Positions 13,101 to 22,205 of a stretch of DNA of 64,000 bases are shown here, piece by piece. This DNA is from Crocodylus rhombifer (lineage: Eukaryota; Chordata; Crocodylia; Crocodylidae), in contig JAVSML010020357.1 of the NCBI GenBank assembly GCA_038503035.1, forward strand, positions 124,001 through 188,000, given 5' to 3'. The position numbers were made by a program, and so were the translations under genes. The notes under the pieces were generated by a model. It saw only the letters and a list, made by a program, of their open reading frames with translations. It did no database searches and was not told where the DNA came from. Each line of letters begins with the position of its first letter. Position 1 is the stretch's first letter.

Positions 13101-16100
13101 CCAAATGTGATTAGATAGGTGAATGGACAAAGGCAGGTATAATGACCTCCTGCATTTCCACAGGACACTTTGAGTGACCCCATATGACCTGTAGACGCAA
13201 GCTGTAGTACAGAGTAAAACTTACCAATGGAGATATGGCGTGAGGTCCCAAATATGACGTATGTTAATGAGCAGCAGAATGCAGAATAAAAGCCATTGAT
13301 AATTGGCAATGGTAACCTGGTTAACAGAACTCCCGACAGTCCTGAAAGAGATACATCAGTTTTGAATAGAAAGTGTACCTTGAGGGATCTTTATTTTCTA
13401 TTTTTAAGTGAATTTTTCATGGTGAAGGTACCAGCCTAACAGCTCTGAAGGAGGAACTTCTGTATCATTATAGGACCAATACAATATAACAGCAGGAAAA
13501 CAAGTTTCTCTCATGTTACCCTGCCATTGTCTCAATCTGGGTCTGGAGAAACCATCTTAGGAGGCAAGAAAATAATTTATTTCCCATGGTCTATTCTGTA
13601 GAGAGGCTAAGAAACAAGATTTTCAACTATGGGGCCAGTTAGTACCAAGGTAAGTGGGGGGGTTTTGTGACATGGGCCCTAGTTAACTGGACTGAGAACA
13701 AGAAAGTAATTTCATTTAGTCCCCCTAATAGCAACCAAGTGGTAAAATTTTATGCAACTGACAAGTTAAATTGTACCAAAAGGTACAAACATTTGGTTTT
13801 GGCCTAATGTTTAGTTTCTGCTCATTTGAAACAAGCAGTCCAGCAAAAGCAGGTGACTATTACATTCTCTTTGTAAATTAATAAACTATAAGTAGACTGG
13901 GAAGTACTATTCATACTCAGGCCTGGACTAGATTCAGAATGAGGTTTAGGCTTGAAACCAGATCAGGTCTTGAGTCGACAACTTCACTGACCAGAACCGG
14001 AGGTTGTTTTGTTTTATAAATTTTAGGTTCACAGAATGGAAATATTGAGAATTTAGTTGTTCTCCTGATAGCTCAGGCATACCCAAATATAACTGGAAAA
14101 TAAATCTTTAGGATGGTAACACTGGAGCAGGTTCAAACCCAAGGATTCTAACAAATTCAGATTCCAGCTTCCTGCTCAACTTCTTAGTAGCATCTAATCC
14201 TTAACATGCAATGTCTTTTATATAGTTTCAACTTAACCTGACCTCCAGAAATTGTGGGACAGATCATCCCAAGGATGGTCCTAGGGAGACCTGATCAACA
14301 TCATTACCCTTTAGAAAACCTCATTCTTGTCAAAAAGAAACCCAGGAATGTTAGTAGGTATGTGCACATACTAAATTGTGATCACAAGTATATAAATACA
14401 TGTGCCAGTATTCACAATCCTGTCTGCAACAGACCACAAAGTCAGTTAAAAGTACTAAATATCAGTTTGTAGCCCACTGTATTATTTATAATATTACAAA
14501 AGATGTAAAGTGAGTGAGCATATAGCAATTTAGGGTAGAATATGTTACAGTTCATAGAATCATAGGAAATTAAGGCTGGAAGGGACCTCAGGAGGTCATC
14601 TAGTCCAACTACCTGCTCAAAGCAGGACCAGCCCCAACTATTTCATCCCAGTCAAGGCTTTGTCTAGACGGGTCTTAAAAACCTCCAAGGATGGAGATTC
14701 CAAAACCTCTTTGGGTAACCTGTTCCAGTGTTTTACTACTCTCCTAGTGAGAAAGTTTTTCCCAATATCTAACATAGAATCATAGAAAGTTAAGTTGAAT
14801 ATTCCAAAAGCAAGCATGGTAAATTCAAAAGTAAGGTTAAATGTAAAAGAGACACACACATAGTAAGTTAGGAACACAAACACAACACCCAAATAATCTT
14901 AACTGCAACCTGGACTGAAGCTTTACAATTTGAGAGAGTCATAAATTTTCCAGCAAAAACTTGTATCAAACAGCATCAATTCACTGAGTCTTAAATATTT
15001 TATTCAGAACATCTCAGTTTTGATGAAAATTTAATTATGAGGCAAACTTACTTGGAGTCCTATGGGTCTTGTCCAGACGAGCTTGCACGTGCAGTGTGTG
15101 GCACCACAGACCTGTCTGCAGCACTGCACGTCACACATGCAAGCATTCCCTGTGCTGCTAATTTGTAGTGAAGCAAGGGGTTTTTGACACCAGGAGATCC
15201 TGGTGTCAAAAACACCTGTGCCACAAAAAAGTGGGGCAGTGCACATGGCAACAGCATGTGCTGCCCAAAACTGGAGCCTGGCTGGCCAGAACCACACTCT
15301 AACTGCCGGCCAGGCTCCATACACCCAGATCACTACTGCTAGAGCCCCAGGAGGTGCTCAGGACCTGAGATGCTGGCCCCAGTCTCCCCCACCCCACCTG
15401 GAGCATTTTCCTCGTACTAATCCCACATGCAGGGGCATGCGCTGGGGCAAAATGCAGCAGCACAAATTTGTGCCACTGCTTTCTTCCTTGTGGCAACTGT
15501 GCACCCCTGCTCATGGGGACACAGCCAAGGTATTTGCCCTGGGACCAAGGATGATGGGAAGCTGTTAAGTACCTGGAACTGAAGCACATTCATCCAGCAG
15601 TTCTGACCTGGAGCCAGGTCTACTGGAATCTCCCTACAGCTGTTTAGTGAAATTAAAAATTGTACTAATTTTACTGCTAATAGCACTAAGGGACTGCAGA
15701 TTCTGGGAGCTGTCCATTTGCCAGAAATATTAAAATAATTTGGTTTAATTTAGCAGAGTGAGGTAGTTAGAAAATAAGACAGAAAATAAGAATATAAATA
15801 CAAAAAGGATAGAATTGAGAAGAGGAATAATAGTGTTTTTCTTTGCTTACCTTGAGGAATTTGGACCAATCCCACACTTATACCAGCATGTACATCCCCC
15901 AGGAGCCACTCTCTGATCCGATATATACACAACCAGTTCAGGATGGGAAACATCGTATGCACAAACTTTCTGAATCTTCCCCAGGAGAATCTAAGAGGAA
16001 ACAGACATGTTACATGTATGTGTGTTGAGCACTTTAGTATTTTGTTTTTTTCTGGATTTCTGTTTTCTCCATGCTCAGAACCCAGACAGCTATGATCAAT

Positions 16101-19100
16101 CCTTTGCAAGCCCTAAAAGTATATAATATAAATTCATATAATAAGACACTGTAATGATTTCTGTGTGTGATGCCCCATAACTGCAAATATTCCGTGTTCT
16201 GCTCAAGAGATTAGCACACATTAGTTTGCAAATGCAAGAGCTCACAACCCTGGACATGCTGACTGCTTGTTTCTGGTATCACGGCAGCAAAACATAAGGT
16301 GCATTGATTCTGGTTATAGGTGGAAAATAAAAAATCATGAAGTCCTGGAAAATAGAGGTGAAAAGACACCACTCACTTCGCGTATCTCCCCTGGGGAACA
16401 GTCAATTTTGTTTCCTGTACGAAATTCTCTAACATGAGTATTTCAAACTTACAGCCTGAAAGAAAGATCCCACCTATACATGTATTGCACATGTGCAATA
16501 TGCAATGTGCATGCCTTGGTCAAAGTTTAGTACCCAAACTTTTGTTTAAAAAAAAAGTTGTTACATCTTCTGGCTGCAAACATATCGTTTTTTAATAGTA
16601 ATTAAGTGTAACTGAGGAGTGCCTGCCCAGGTCTGCAGGCAACCTGAAGCAATGATTTCAAAGAGTGAATTCCATTGATCCAACTGGAGTGTCAACTTTA
16701 AAGCCTGATCGTGGCACTTCTGTACCAACAGTAACTTTTTAACGGCTAGTGTTGAAGTGATGTTGTAGCTGTGATGATCCAGGAAATATGCAAGGCCTGA
16801 AGTATTGTATTTGGCACCTGAAACCTCTAGTTCATCCCAACCATACAGTTAGTTCAATAAAGCATATTGTCCACAAAAATCCTTGCCTCTTGCACATTTA
16901 ATAACTGATAATTTAAGCACATAGAGTGGGACGTGCGGTGGAAGTAAGTATGCTGGGTTGGTAACTGGGAATTAAATAGAGAAAAGAAAATAGAGGATGG
17001 TCACAAGATAGGGAAGTGAGAAAGAACCAGAAAAAGGAATATGAGGAAGCAAAAGAAACAAAGGGCAGAAGCAATAATGTTACTAAAAGGAGGCAGATTT
17101 TGTCACTGAATGATGAATGCACCAATAAAAGACTGAACAAATAATGTTTAGCTACAATGTAAAAGCAATAATTTATCTTAATCTCTGTGAAAATCATCTA
17201 CTGATGCCAGTAGGACCACATACACCAAAACGTGAACTCCAGCTCACAGACCATATTTAACCCTCTCCACCAAATAGGTTTGATACCACTGCTGCAGTAG
17301 TTTGTTCATTGCCTTTCCCTTTTTGTTAAATATCCCAAGTGATGGTGCTTTTCACAAACAAACTGATTTTATTATTAAGGGTATTTCTGAGTGAATGAAA
17401 AGCTGGAAAAGAAGTAGTGAATCAATTTGTACTCTCATTTACATCACTGTAACCCTAGATTACTACCACTTACCTCGGTGAGATTACTGGAGATTTACTT
17501 CAATGTAACTGAGTGCTAAATCTCTCATAGTTTTGTATTAAAATTTGTACTAACAGTTTCCTAGATCTGAGCAGGCTGAAATGGGATAACATTTAGACAA
17601 CTAAGTTCACTTAGGTGTCTTACAGGTGGAAAAGGATCAAGTCCTTTATTTTTGGTGAACTCTGAGACAGACTTCTGAGAAGTGATAAATGCATCTTTCA
17701 GATGACTTGGTGTCCACTTTTTTATGCAGACAGTGGTATTTAGGTGCAAAAGGAGCCCATCTAGCACACAACTACTGTTCCTTGTAGGTCAATCCACAGA
17801 GAGGTACCTGGTGCTACTTCAAAATAAATCAAACCTGACACTCACAGGCACCCCCACTTTCTCTGATGAAGATGTAGTACATTCAAATAAAGCCGGAAAT
17901 GAAGTGGACATGAACATAACTCAGGGACAGCTCAAGATGGGTGCCAGCAGCATCAAACCAAACTAAAAGGGAAACTGATAAAGTGGCTCCCAGACTTTAA
18001 CTGGTTATGTTTTCCCTGATGGAAGAACAGGGAATATTCTCTGTTAAAAAAATGCTGCTATCTGGTGCACACTGTTGGGAACTCACCATAGATGGATGGT
18101 TTGTAACAGGAGAGACACCCCAATCCCAAGAACCAATGTTCCAAAGAGAATTTGGGCGGGTTCAACTTTTCCATTCTTTTCAAAGAATAAAGGGCAGGCA
18201 AATGGACTAGAAAGTAGGTATCAAAGATATGGCCCACAGACCAAATCCAGGCCACAGAGCTGTGTCAACAAGTCTGTGTGGCTCCTGGAGAAGCCTTGTG
18301 ATCTTCTCCAGGAGCCAGAGGGGTAAGGTAAGCGGAGGCAAGGCCCACCATAAAAATATCAGGGTATGGAGCTCTGTTGGGGACGTGTTTCAGTAAGGGC
18401 TGCATTAACTGCCTGGCTCCCTGATCTGATACAGCACTGCTCACCCACTGCTGCCGCTGCTCGCCTTACCACTGGAGCGGGGTTCAAATCCAACCCAGAA
18501 GATTTCTTGCTGGCTGGTTCTAGCCCGAGAGGAGCCCTGCTGTCAGGATGTGGCCTGGGGGCCAAGCAAGTCTGACAGGCCCTCCTGGGTGAGAGCAATT
18601 TTTGTCAGTCCTGCAGGAAAGCCAGCCAGCTTCTTGGTCCTACAAAGAGGGAACTGAAAATGGTATCTGGAGAATTTAAGCAACCAAAATAGCAAAATCT
18701 ACAAAGCAGAAAAGCAGACGTAACCTTGTATCTAGCAACTCAGGTGGCGGGGAGCCCTGAAACAATTGACAGGGCTCCTCCTCACCATGCACAAAACCTT
18801 GGGATGATGACAAGTCTGAGACAGATGTTCATAATGGACAGAGCCTGGTGTGGACTGTCAGCTGTAGTGCTGTGCTGAGCTTCGCCTTCCACTCCCCAGG
18901 CATGGAGCTCTGTAGCGGACTATTTCATTTCAGCTGTTATTACAAACTTCTGGTTCTGCATTGACAAGTAGCAACAGAAGAACAGCACCTGACAGAGCCC
19001 CTCAGCTTTTTCACAGATTTCCAGAAAACAACTCACCTACATTGAACCTTCCTTCTTTGGACTCGAAAGATTTTGAAATCCCTGTTCTTGGGTGGGGGCT

Positions 19101-19209
19101 CGTGTCTTTCATAGGTTCTCTCAAAGTGGTCTTCAGTGCGCAGCCCCCTATTGATGTGGTAGTTCTTTGATTGCCTGTGCAGACCGAAGGGATGACTGTC
19201 TGGCTCCAT
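1035..19209 (-). CDS. SLC26A8: SLC26A8 (testis anion transporter 1), N-terminal 448 codons, 10 exons, partial
   Basis: The coding sequence joins, in transcript order, complement 19037-19209, 15851-15990, 13225-13341, 11474-11649, 10136-10300, 9350-9499, 5803-5885, 4282-4429, 3081-3194 and 1035-1112. The joined frame is open for 448 codons, every intron is GT-AG and all phases fit. It encodes an SLC26/SulP anion transporter: a short cytosolic N-terminus, then the multispanning membrane domain (the GISVGLVQIPQ block of the first helix, then FATYLP-like, ALPKANSTSI and QEKTGGKTQ blocks). The last membrane helices and the STAS domain lie outside the window. The assignment to SLC26A8 rests on block-by-block resemblance to the human protein recalled from memory (VQC-R-x-SW, TTFLTGIIQ, LPKANSTSI, PIEFPMEL) and on its head-to-head position with MAPK14. 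The family member is known as a male germ-cell anion transporter needed for sperm motility. An oddity is Gly410 in place of a family-conserved Arg. No in-window break is seen. Confidence 0.93.
1113..3080 (-). other. SLC26A8: SLC26A8 intron between coding exons 9 and 10
   Basis: Nothing recognisable beyond generic sequence. Short open frames at 1784-1990 and 2414-2758 lack family resemblance and splice context. Confidence 0.6.
3081..3194 (-). CDS. SLC26A8: SLC26A8 coding exon 9 (residues 385-422), anion-site exon
   Basis: 114 bp, phase 0, acceptor AG complement 3195-3196, donor GTAAGT complement 3075-3080. It encodes ELLAVGLANVLSSFFKS, then a serine-rich stretch SSALSGTVIQE and KTGGKTQ. In SLC26 structures this segment holds the residue pair at the anion site (Ser398/Arg399 of prestin). 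Here the pair reads Ser409/Gly410, with the Gly codon at complement 3117-3119. Confidence 0.92.
3195..5802 (-). other. SLC26A8: SLC26A8 introns flanking coding exon 8
   Basis: Holds coding exon 8 (4282-4429). Otherwise only a short (GGTAT)n microsatellite near 4595-4613 and a small CT run near 5754-5765 were noticed. Confidence 0.6.
4282..4429 (-). CDS. SLC26A8: SLC26A8 coding exon 8 (residues 335-384)
   Basis: 148 bp, the standard SLC26 size, acceptor TTCCAG (AG at complement 4430-4431), donor GTAAGA at complement 4276-4281. It encodes FLPPTLPDLSNLNRIVFHSF and then the helix AIVSYFLLVFVGKR, ending NICSNQ, matching the human SNQ exon end. Confidence 0.92.
5803..5885 (-). CDS. SLC26A8: SLC26A8 coding exon 7 (residues 308-335)
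   Basis: 83 bp, the standard SLC26 size, acceptor AG complement 5886-5887, donor GTTAGT at complement 5797-5802. It encodes IVTIAIISNYIPLR...VAKMVPL plus a split Arg, equivalent to the human helix before the PYSFLLPVTPD segment. Confidence 0.92.
7450..8150. repeat. GC-rich tandem repeat, about 7 diverged units of 90-100 bp
   Basis: A motif around (t/c)g(c/t)rtggggaccg(y)g(c/t) recurs near 7488, 7580, 7674, 7762, 7862, 7962 and 8063. Each copy is followed by variants of cagccgggtcctgctgcc and a gcagcaggac or ctgcccagc segment. In the later units the central block reads ggtccccgcgc rather than ggggaccgcg, meaning the core is itself near-palindromic. A shorter repeat, ggagggccacagcccc with ctgcccaggg, precedes it at about 7277-7430. 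Confidence 0.7.
8555..8612. repeat. Pair of adjacent palindromes in the right part of the 6440-8696 element
   Basis: 8555-8572 is a perfect 18-bp palindrome (cccctggatatccagggg). Just downstream, near 8584-8611, ccctgcgctgcaa faces ttgcagcacaggg with one mismatch. A hairpin of ccgctc/gagcgg lies just upstream near 8526-8544. The same type of palindrome recurs at 15180-15213. Confidence 0.75.
9350..9499 (-). CDS. SLC26A8: SLC26A8 coding exon 6 (residues 258-307)
   Basis: 150 bp, phase 0 to phase 0, acceptor AG complement 9500-9501, donor GTAAGT complement 9344-9349. It encodes ALPKANSTSILIFL and, further on, PIEFPMELLM. The ALPKANSTSI segment is specific to SLC26A8 among human paralogues as I recall them and is the strongest single support for the gene name. 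Confidence 0.95.
9705..9935 (+). mobile_element. CR1-type LINE 3' fragment
   Basis: Contains the family's 3' coding and tail pattern on the plus strand (ggaagtttttaagagcaggtt, then ttccagccccattttctata and an attctat tail). It is 5'-truncated and non-coding, and lies in the SLC26A8 intron between coding exons 5 and 6. Confidence 0.65.
10136..10300 (-). CDS. SLC26A8: SLC26A8 coding exon 5 (residues 203-257)
   Basis: 165 bp, phase 0 to phase 0, acceptor AG complement 10301-10302, donor GTGAGT complement 10130-10135. It encodes two membrane helices including GFVTTYLPKTLIDAYLTAAA and SQFTFIFGI, matching the SLC26 GF(I/V)xxYL(P/S) block. Confidence 0.94.
10495..10620. repeat. Interspersed repeat relic (catgttagtctgaagt family)
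   Basis: Shares catgttagtctgaagt and aggcagaa blocks, followed by a degraded aactga/cataagtttt segment, with the copy at 43328-43460. It resembles the widespread reptile repeat that carries agactaac and cttatgct modules. Class is not assigned. Confidence 0.45.
11474..11649 (-). CDS. SLC26A8: SLC26A8 coding exon 4 (residues 144-202)
   Basis: 176 bp, acceptor CCCAG (AG at complement 11650-11651), donor GTAAAA at complement 11468-11473, which is weaker at +4 to +6 than its neighbours. It encodes a variable extracellular loop with candidate N-glycosylation sequons (NFS twice, NLT), then STTFLTGIIQ, which is near identical to human TTTFLTGIIQ. Confidence 0.93.
12163..12390. mobile_element. hAT-type MITE, 228 bp, with perfect 8-bp target-site duplication
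   Basis: Starts cagaggtaggcaatccctgg and ends ttgccaactgctg, which read on the other strand is cagcagttggcaa. These fit the hAT terminal consensus CAGNGGTNGGCAA. The 8-bp direct repeat ggttagaa flanks both sides (12155-12162 and 12391-12398). Both ends match the termini of the 1141-bp element at 55706-56846, so it is an internally deleted relative. It lies in the SLC26A8 intron between coding exons 3 and 4. Confidence 0.85.
13225..13341 (-). CDS. SLC26A8: SLC26A8 coding exon 3 (residues 105-144)
   Basis: 117 bp, acceptor AG complement 13342-13343, donor GTAAGT complement 13219-13224. It encodes a hydrophobic stretch followed by FCCSLTYVIFGTSRHISIG, matching the human FCSSVIYVIFG...SIG block. 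The same number of residues (38 between the two split glycines) is found in the human protein as recalled. Confidence 0.93.
14550..14790 (-). mobile_element. CR1 LINE 3' end
   Basis: On the plus strand it begins ttcatagaatcataggaaat and continues with gctggaagggacctcaggag, gtccaactacctgctcaaag and cctgttccagtgttttacta. This is the classic antisense CR1 3' region. It is 5'-truncated and lies in the intron between SLC26A8 coding exons 2 and 3. Confidence 0.9.
15064..15545. mobile_element. MITE-like element with 34-nt near-perfect palindrome
   Basis: The left end, gggtcttgtccagacgagct, resembles the ends of the gggcgcatctacac family. Inside, 15180-15195 and 15198-15213 are exact 16-nt inverted arms (gtttttgacaccagga) separated by 2 nt. 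The upstream ccctgtgctgctaatttg segment matches the 8584-8611 palindrome of the element at 6440-8696. The right boundary is uncertain. Confidence 0.4.
15851..15990 (-). CDS. SLC26A8: SLC26A8 coding exon 2 (residues 58-105)
   Basis: 140 bp, acceptor AG at complement 15991-15992, donor GTAAGC at complement 15845-15850. It encodes FSWGRFRKF...LLGDVHAGISV then GLVQIPQG, the start of membrane helix 1 with the SLC26 hallmark GLVxIPQ. The length of 140 bp is the usual size of this exon in SLC26 genes. Confidence 0.93.
15991..19036 (-). other. SLC26A8: SLC26A8 intron after the first coding exon
   Basis: 3.0 kb with no exon found. Fragments at about 17215-17305 and 18210-18330 (ggcccacagaccaaatccag type) look like decayed hAT-type ends, but boundaries and duplications could not be established. 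Confidence 0.5.
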
Positions 19210-19281
19210 TCGGTCACGGACGTCAGAAGGCGCAGGAACCCTGAATGCCAGCGAGCAAAATGAAAGCTCTCGTCTGCGATG
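19037..19281 (-). CDS. SLC26A8: SLC26A8 first coding exon (5' UTR 19210-19281, CDS 19037-19209)
   Basis: The ATG is complement 19207-19209. The open frame gives 57 codons plus 2 nt, starting MEPDSHPFGL and ending in VQC followed by a split Arg, as in the human N-terminus. The donor is GTGAGT (complement 19031-19036). Upstream of the ATG, complement 19282-19283 is an AG behind a pyrimidine-rich stretch (CTTTCTTCTCTTTAG), so the exon probably starts at 19281, and a noncoding first exon should lie further upstream toward MAPK14. The start is chosen because it is the only ATG in this frame inside the exon. A longer frame exists on the same strand here but in a different register, and it does not join to the next exon. 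Confidence 0.85.
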
Positions 19282-19669
19282 CTAAAGAGAAGAAAGAGGG
19301 TCACGGAACTGAAATGACTCTTCAGATAGTTATAATGACTGGACCGACCAGGCGACAGGGTCAATAATTGACGCCTGGGGTCATCCCATGCAAATCAGCA
19401 GAGTTAAATTAGGCTTTGGCAGCTGGAAATCCTCTATCTGCCAAGCGCAAGCAGCAACCCCAATGCTGCCTCCGGCACCTCCTGGTCATATTGGGGTGGG
19501 ATGCGATTCCACTAGTCCTGCATTGATCTCTCAGGGCCTCCAAGAGCAGTGCCCCAGCCATGCTGCTGAGCCTCTTGTTCTCCTTCCCACCCTCCCAGGT
19601 CCTGCCCTTCTCATCCCTTGATCCCCTCCTTCCCATGTCTTTCTCCATCTCCCTTTTTTCCTCCCTCTT

Positions 19670-21420
19670 TCATAGTTTCATAGTAGGTAGGGTCAGAAGG
19701 GACCTGAGCAGATCATGGAGTCCGACCCCCTGCCATGGCAGGAAAGAGTACTGGGGTCAAACGACACCAGCAAGGTGATTGTCTAGCCTTGTCTTAAAGA
19801 CCCCCAGGGTAGGAGCCAGCACCACTTCACTTGGAAGTTGGTTGCAGATCCTAGCCACCCTGACAGTGAAGTAGCACCTCCTGAAGTCTAGTCTGAATCT
19901 ACCCTCTGCCAGCTTGTGACTGTTATTTCTAGTCACTCCTGGAAGTGCTCGGGAGAACAGGGACTCCCCTCATGCCTGCTGGTCCCCTCAGACTAGTCTG
20001 TAACAGGCCACTAGATCCCCCCTCAGCCTCCTCTTGTGGAGGCTGAACAGGTTCAGGTCCCGTAGCCTCTCCTCGTAGAGCCTGCCCTGCTGCCTCCGAT
20101 CATGCGAGTGGCCTCCTCTGGACCCTCTCCATGCTGTCCACATCCCTCCTGAAGTGCGGCGCCCAGAACTGGACACAGTCCTCCAGCTGCGGCCTGACCA
20201 GTGCCTCATAGAGGGGGAGGATCACCTCCTTGGATCTGCTTGAGATGCATCTGTGGGTGCATGACAAGGTGCGGTTGGCCTTCCTGCCGGCCCATGTTCA
20301 TCTTGGCATCAATGACGACTCCAAGATCTTTTTCTGCCTGTGCCCTAATGAGAAGGCAGTTCCCCAGCCTGTAGGTATGGTGCTGGTGCTTCCTCCCCAG
20401 GTGCAGCACCTTGCACTTGTCAGTGTTGAATCCCATCCTGTTCTCATCTGCCCACCCCTGTAACCTGTCTGGGTCCGATTGCAGCCTATTCCTCCCTTCT
20501 AGCGTGCCCACATCCCCCCACATCTTAGTGTCGTCAGCAAATTTGAACAGGTGCTTTTTACCCCCTCGTCCAAGTCACTGATGAAGATGTTGAACAGTGC
20601 GGGCCTGAGGACCGAGCCCTGGGGGACCCCACTGCCCACGTCCCTCCAGGTCGAGAATGACCCATCCACTACCACCCTCTGGGTGCGGCCCTCCAGCCAG
20701 TTGGCGACCCATCTGACTGTGTGGGTATTGACACCACAGCCCCCTACTTTCTTAATGAGAACAGGGTGAGAGACAGTGTCGAAGGCCTTCCTAAAGTCCA
20801 GAAAGGCTACGTCCCCTGCGTCTAAGGATTTGGTGACCTAGTCGTAGAAGGCCACCAGGTTGGTCTGACAGGACCTGCCGCTAATGAACCCGTGTTGGTT
20901 GCCCCTAAGCATAACCTCCCCCGCTGGCCCCTCGCAGACATGTGCCAGGATAATTCTCTCAAAAAGCTTACCCAGGATCGAGGTAAGACTAACCGGCCTA
21001 TAGTTTCCTGGTCCTCCTTCCTCCCTTTTTTGAAGATGGGAACCACGCTGGCCCTCTTCCAGTCCTCTGGCACCACACCAGAGCACCACGAGTCCTCGTA
21101 AAGCCGTGCCGGGGTCCCGCAATGACCTCAGCTAATTCCCTCAGCACTCAGGGGTGGAGATCGTCCAGACCAGCTGATTTAAACACATCTAGTCCCTCCA
21201 GAAGTTCCCTGACTAGATCCTCACTGACCCTAGGCCTGGGTGTGCTTCCCTGGGTCCTACCGGGGTCCTAGTGAAGGGGGTGACCCAGTCCCTGCTCAGG
21301 AAAATGGAGGCAAAGAAACTGTTAAATAGGTTAGCTTTGTCATCTGGTGTGACAACCAGATTCCCTCGGCTCCAGGCCTCCCTCTGCTCCTCACCCCTTA
21401 GGCGCTGGGGCCGTCCCACG
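19670..21420 (-). pseudogene. 5'-truncated CR1 LINE with decayed reverse transcriptase
   Basis: Reading on the minus strand from 21420 down, pieces of a CR1 ORF2 appear in order: FNSFFASIF; VPEDWKRASVVPIFKKG; GNYRPVSLTSILGK; GNQHGFISGRSCQTNLVAF; a LDFRKAFDTVSH-type segment; the polymerase motif FADD near 20550; GFNTDKCKVLHLG; and EKDLGVVID. The pieces lie in different frames with stops and frameshifts, so it is dead. The 3' end is at the plus-strand tttcatagtttcatag near 19670. The endonuclease part is missing. It lies between SLC26A8 and MAPK14. Confidence 0.9.
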
Positions 21421-21879
21421 GCAGCGCAATGGCAGGCGCTGGCACAGCCGTCCCCTCAAGACCAGGCTCGACCAACTGCCAGCCTGGGGGGAGGGGGGGA
21501 GGATCTTTCTGGAAGGCTCCCACCCCAGGAGGGCGCCGGGTCGGGTCCCCCTCTTGGAGGAAACTGCAGCTGATCCACCCCTGAGGGAGGGCGTCTGACT
21601 CCCTCCCTTCCACGTCTGCCCCAGGTGGGATGAGGGCGAGTCCCAGGTCTACCCGCTGTCCTCGACAGGCGTGCAACGCAGGGGACGGCTCCCAAGGGCC
21701 TGGAGAGGCATCGCCAAGGATCCTGCGTGGCAAACAGGAAGGTCGCAGTGCAGACGCCAGCTTCCCGGCTGCAGCCAGCGTTGCCAACACGGAGTGGAAG
21801 CAACTTTGCTAGACTGGAAGTTGCGTGCGGGCGTCTGACCCCCAAAACAAACGCTCTACTCACAACTTGAGCTCTCATG
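21421..21879. other. GC-rich intergenic sequence, content unknown
   Basis: Moderately CpG-containing sequence between the CR1 and the second LINE relic. It could hold the SLC26A8 noncoding first exon or more retroelement sequence. Neither could be shown by eye. Confidence 0.35.
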
Positions 21880-22205
21880 GCAGCCAGAGGAAATGTTTCA
21901 AGGACACATTCCAGAAAATGGAGGCCCACATCAAGAGCTGGGAGCTGGCTGCTAACTGACCCCAAAGGTGCTGCAACCTCAACCAAGCAGCAGCCCACTC
22001 GAGGTAAAGCATCTGGCCATCTAAGCAGAGAAGAGAGAGAGGAGACAGGAGAAGAGCCCCAATGTACAGCTGACTCCCCCCTGAAGAAAGACCTGCAACA
22101 TCTGCAGACAGGTCCGTGGCTCAATGATTGGACTCTTAAGTCACCCGAAGACCCATCGATGAGGCATGGTAGAGATCGTCCTCGAATCAAGGGACTGCTG
22201 CTGCT
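21880..22205 (+). pseudogene. Degraded 3' end of a non-LTR retrotransposon ORF with C-terminal C2H2 finger
   Basis: One frame gives RKCFKDTFQKMEAHIKSWEL, a variant of the RYKD-xLK-xxL-x-W motif near the C-terminus of some LINE proteins, then runs into a stop. Further on a frame gives KTCNIC...GLLSHPKTHR followed by TGA at 22160-22162. The spacing is C-X2-C-X12-H-X3-H. After the stop comes gaggcatggtagagatcgtc, a trailer I associate with the same element class. Clade is not assigned. The opposite-strand open frame over 21456-22190 is treated as chance. Confidence 0.6.

Noticed and set aside
19011..19364. 117-codon minus-strand frame over the SLC26A8 first exon
   Set aside because: Wrong register: it reads through the splice donor and does not join to the next exon. 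The true frame starts at 19209.
21456..22190. 244-codon minus-strand open frame
   Set aside because: It overlaps the plus-strand LINE tail, shows no family resemblance and has the Arg/Pro/Ser bias expected of GC-rich antisense sequence.
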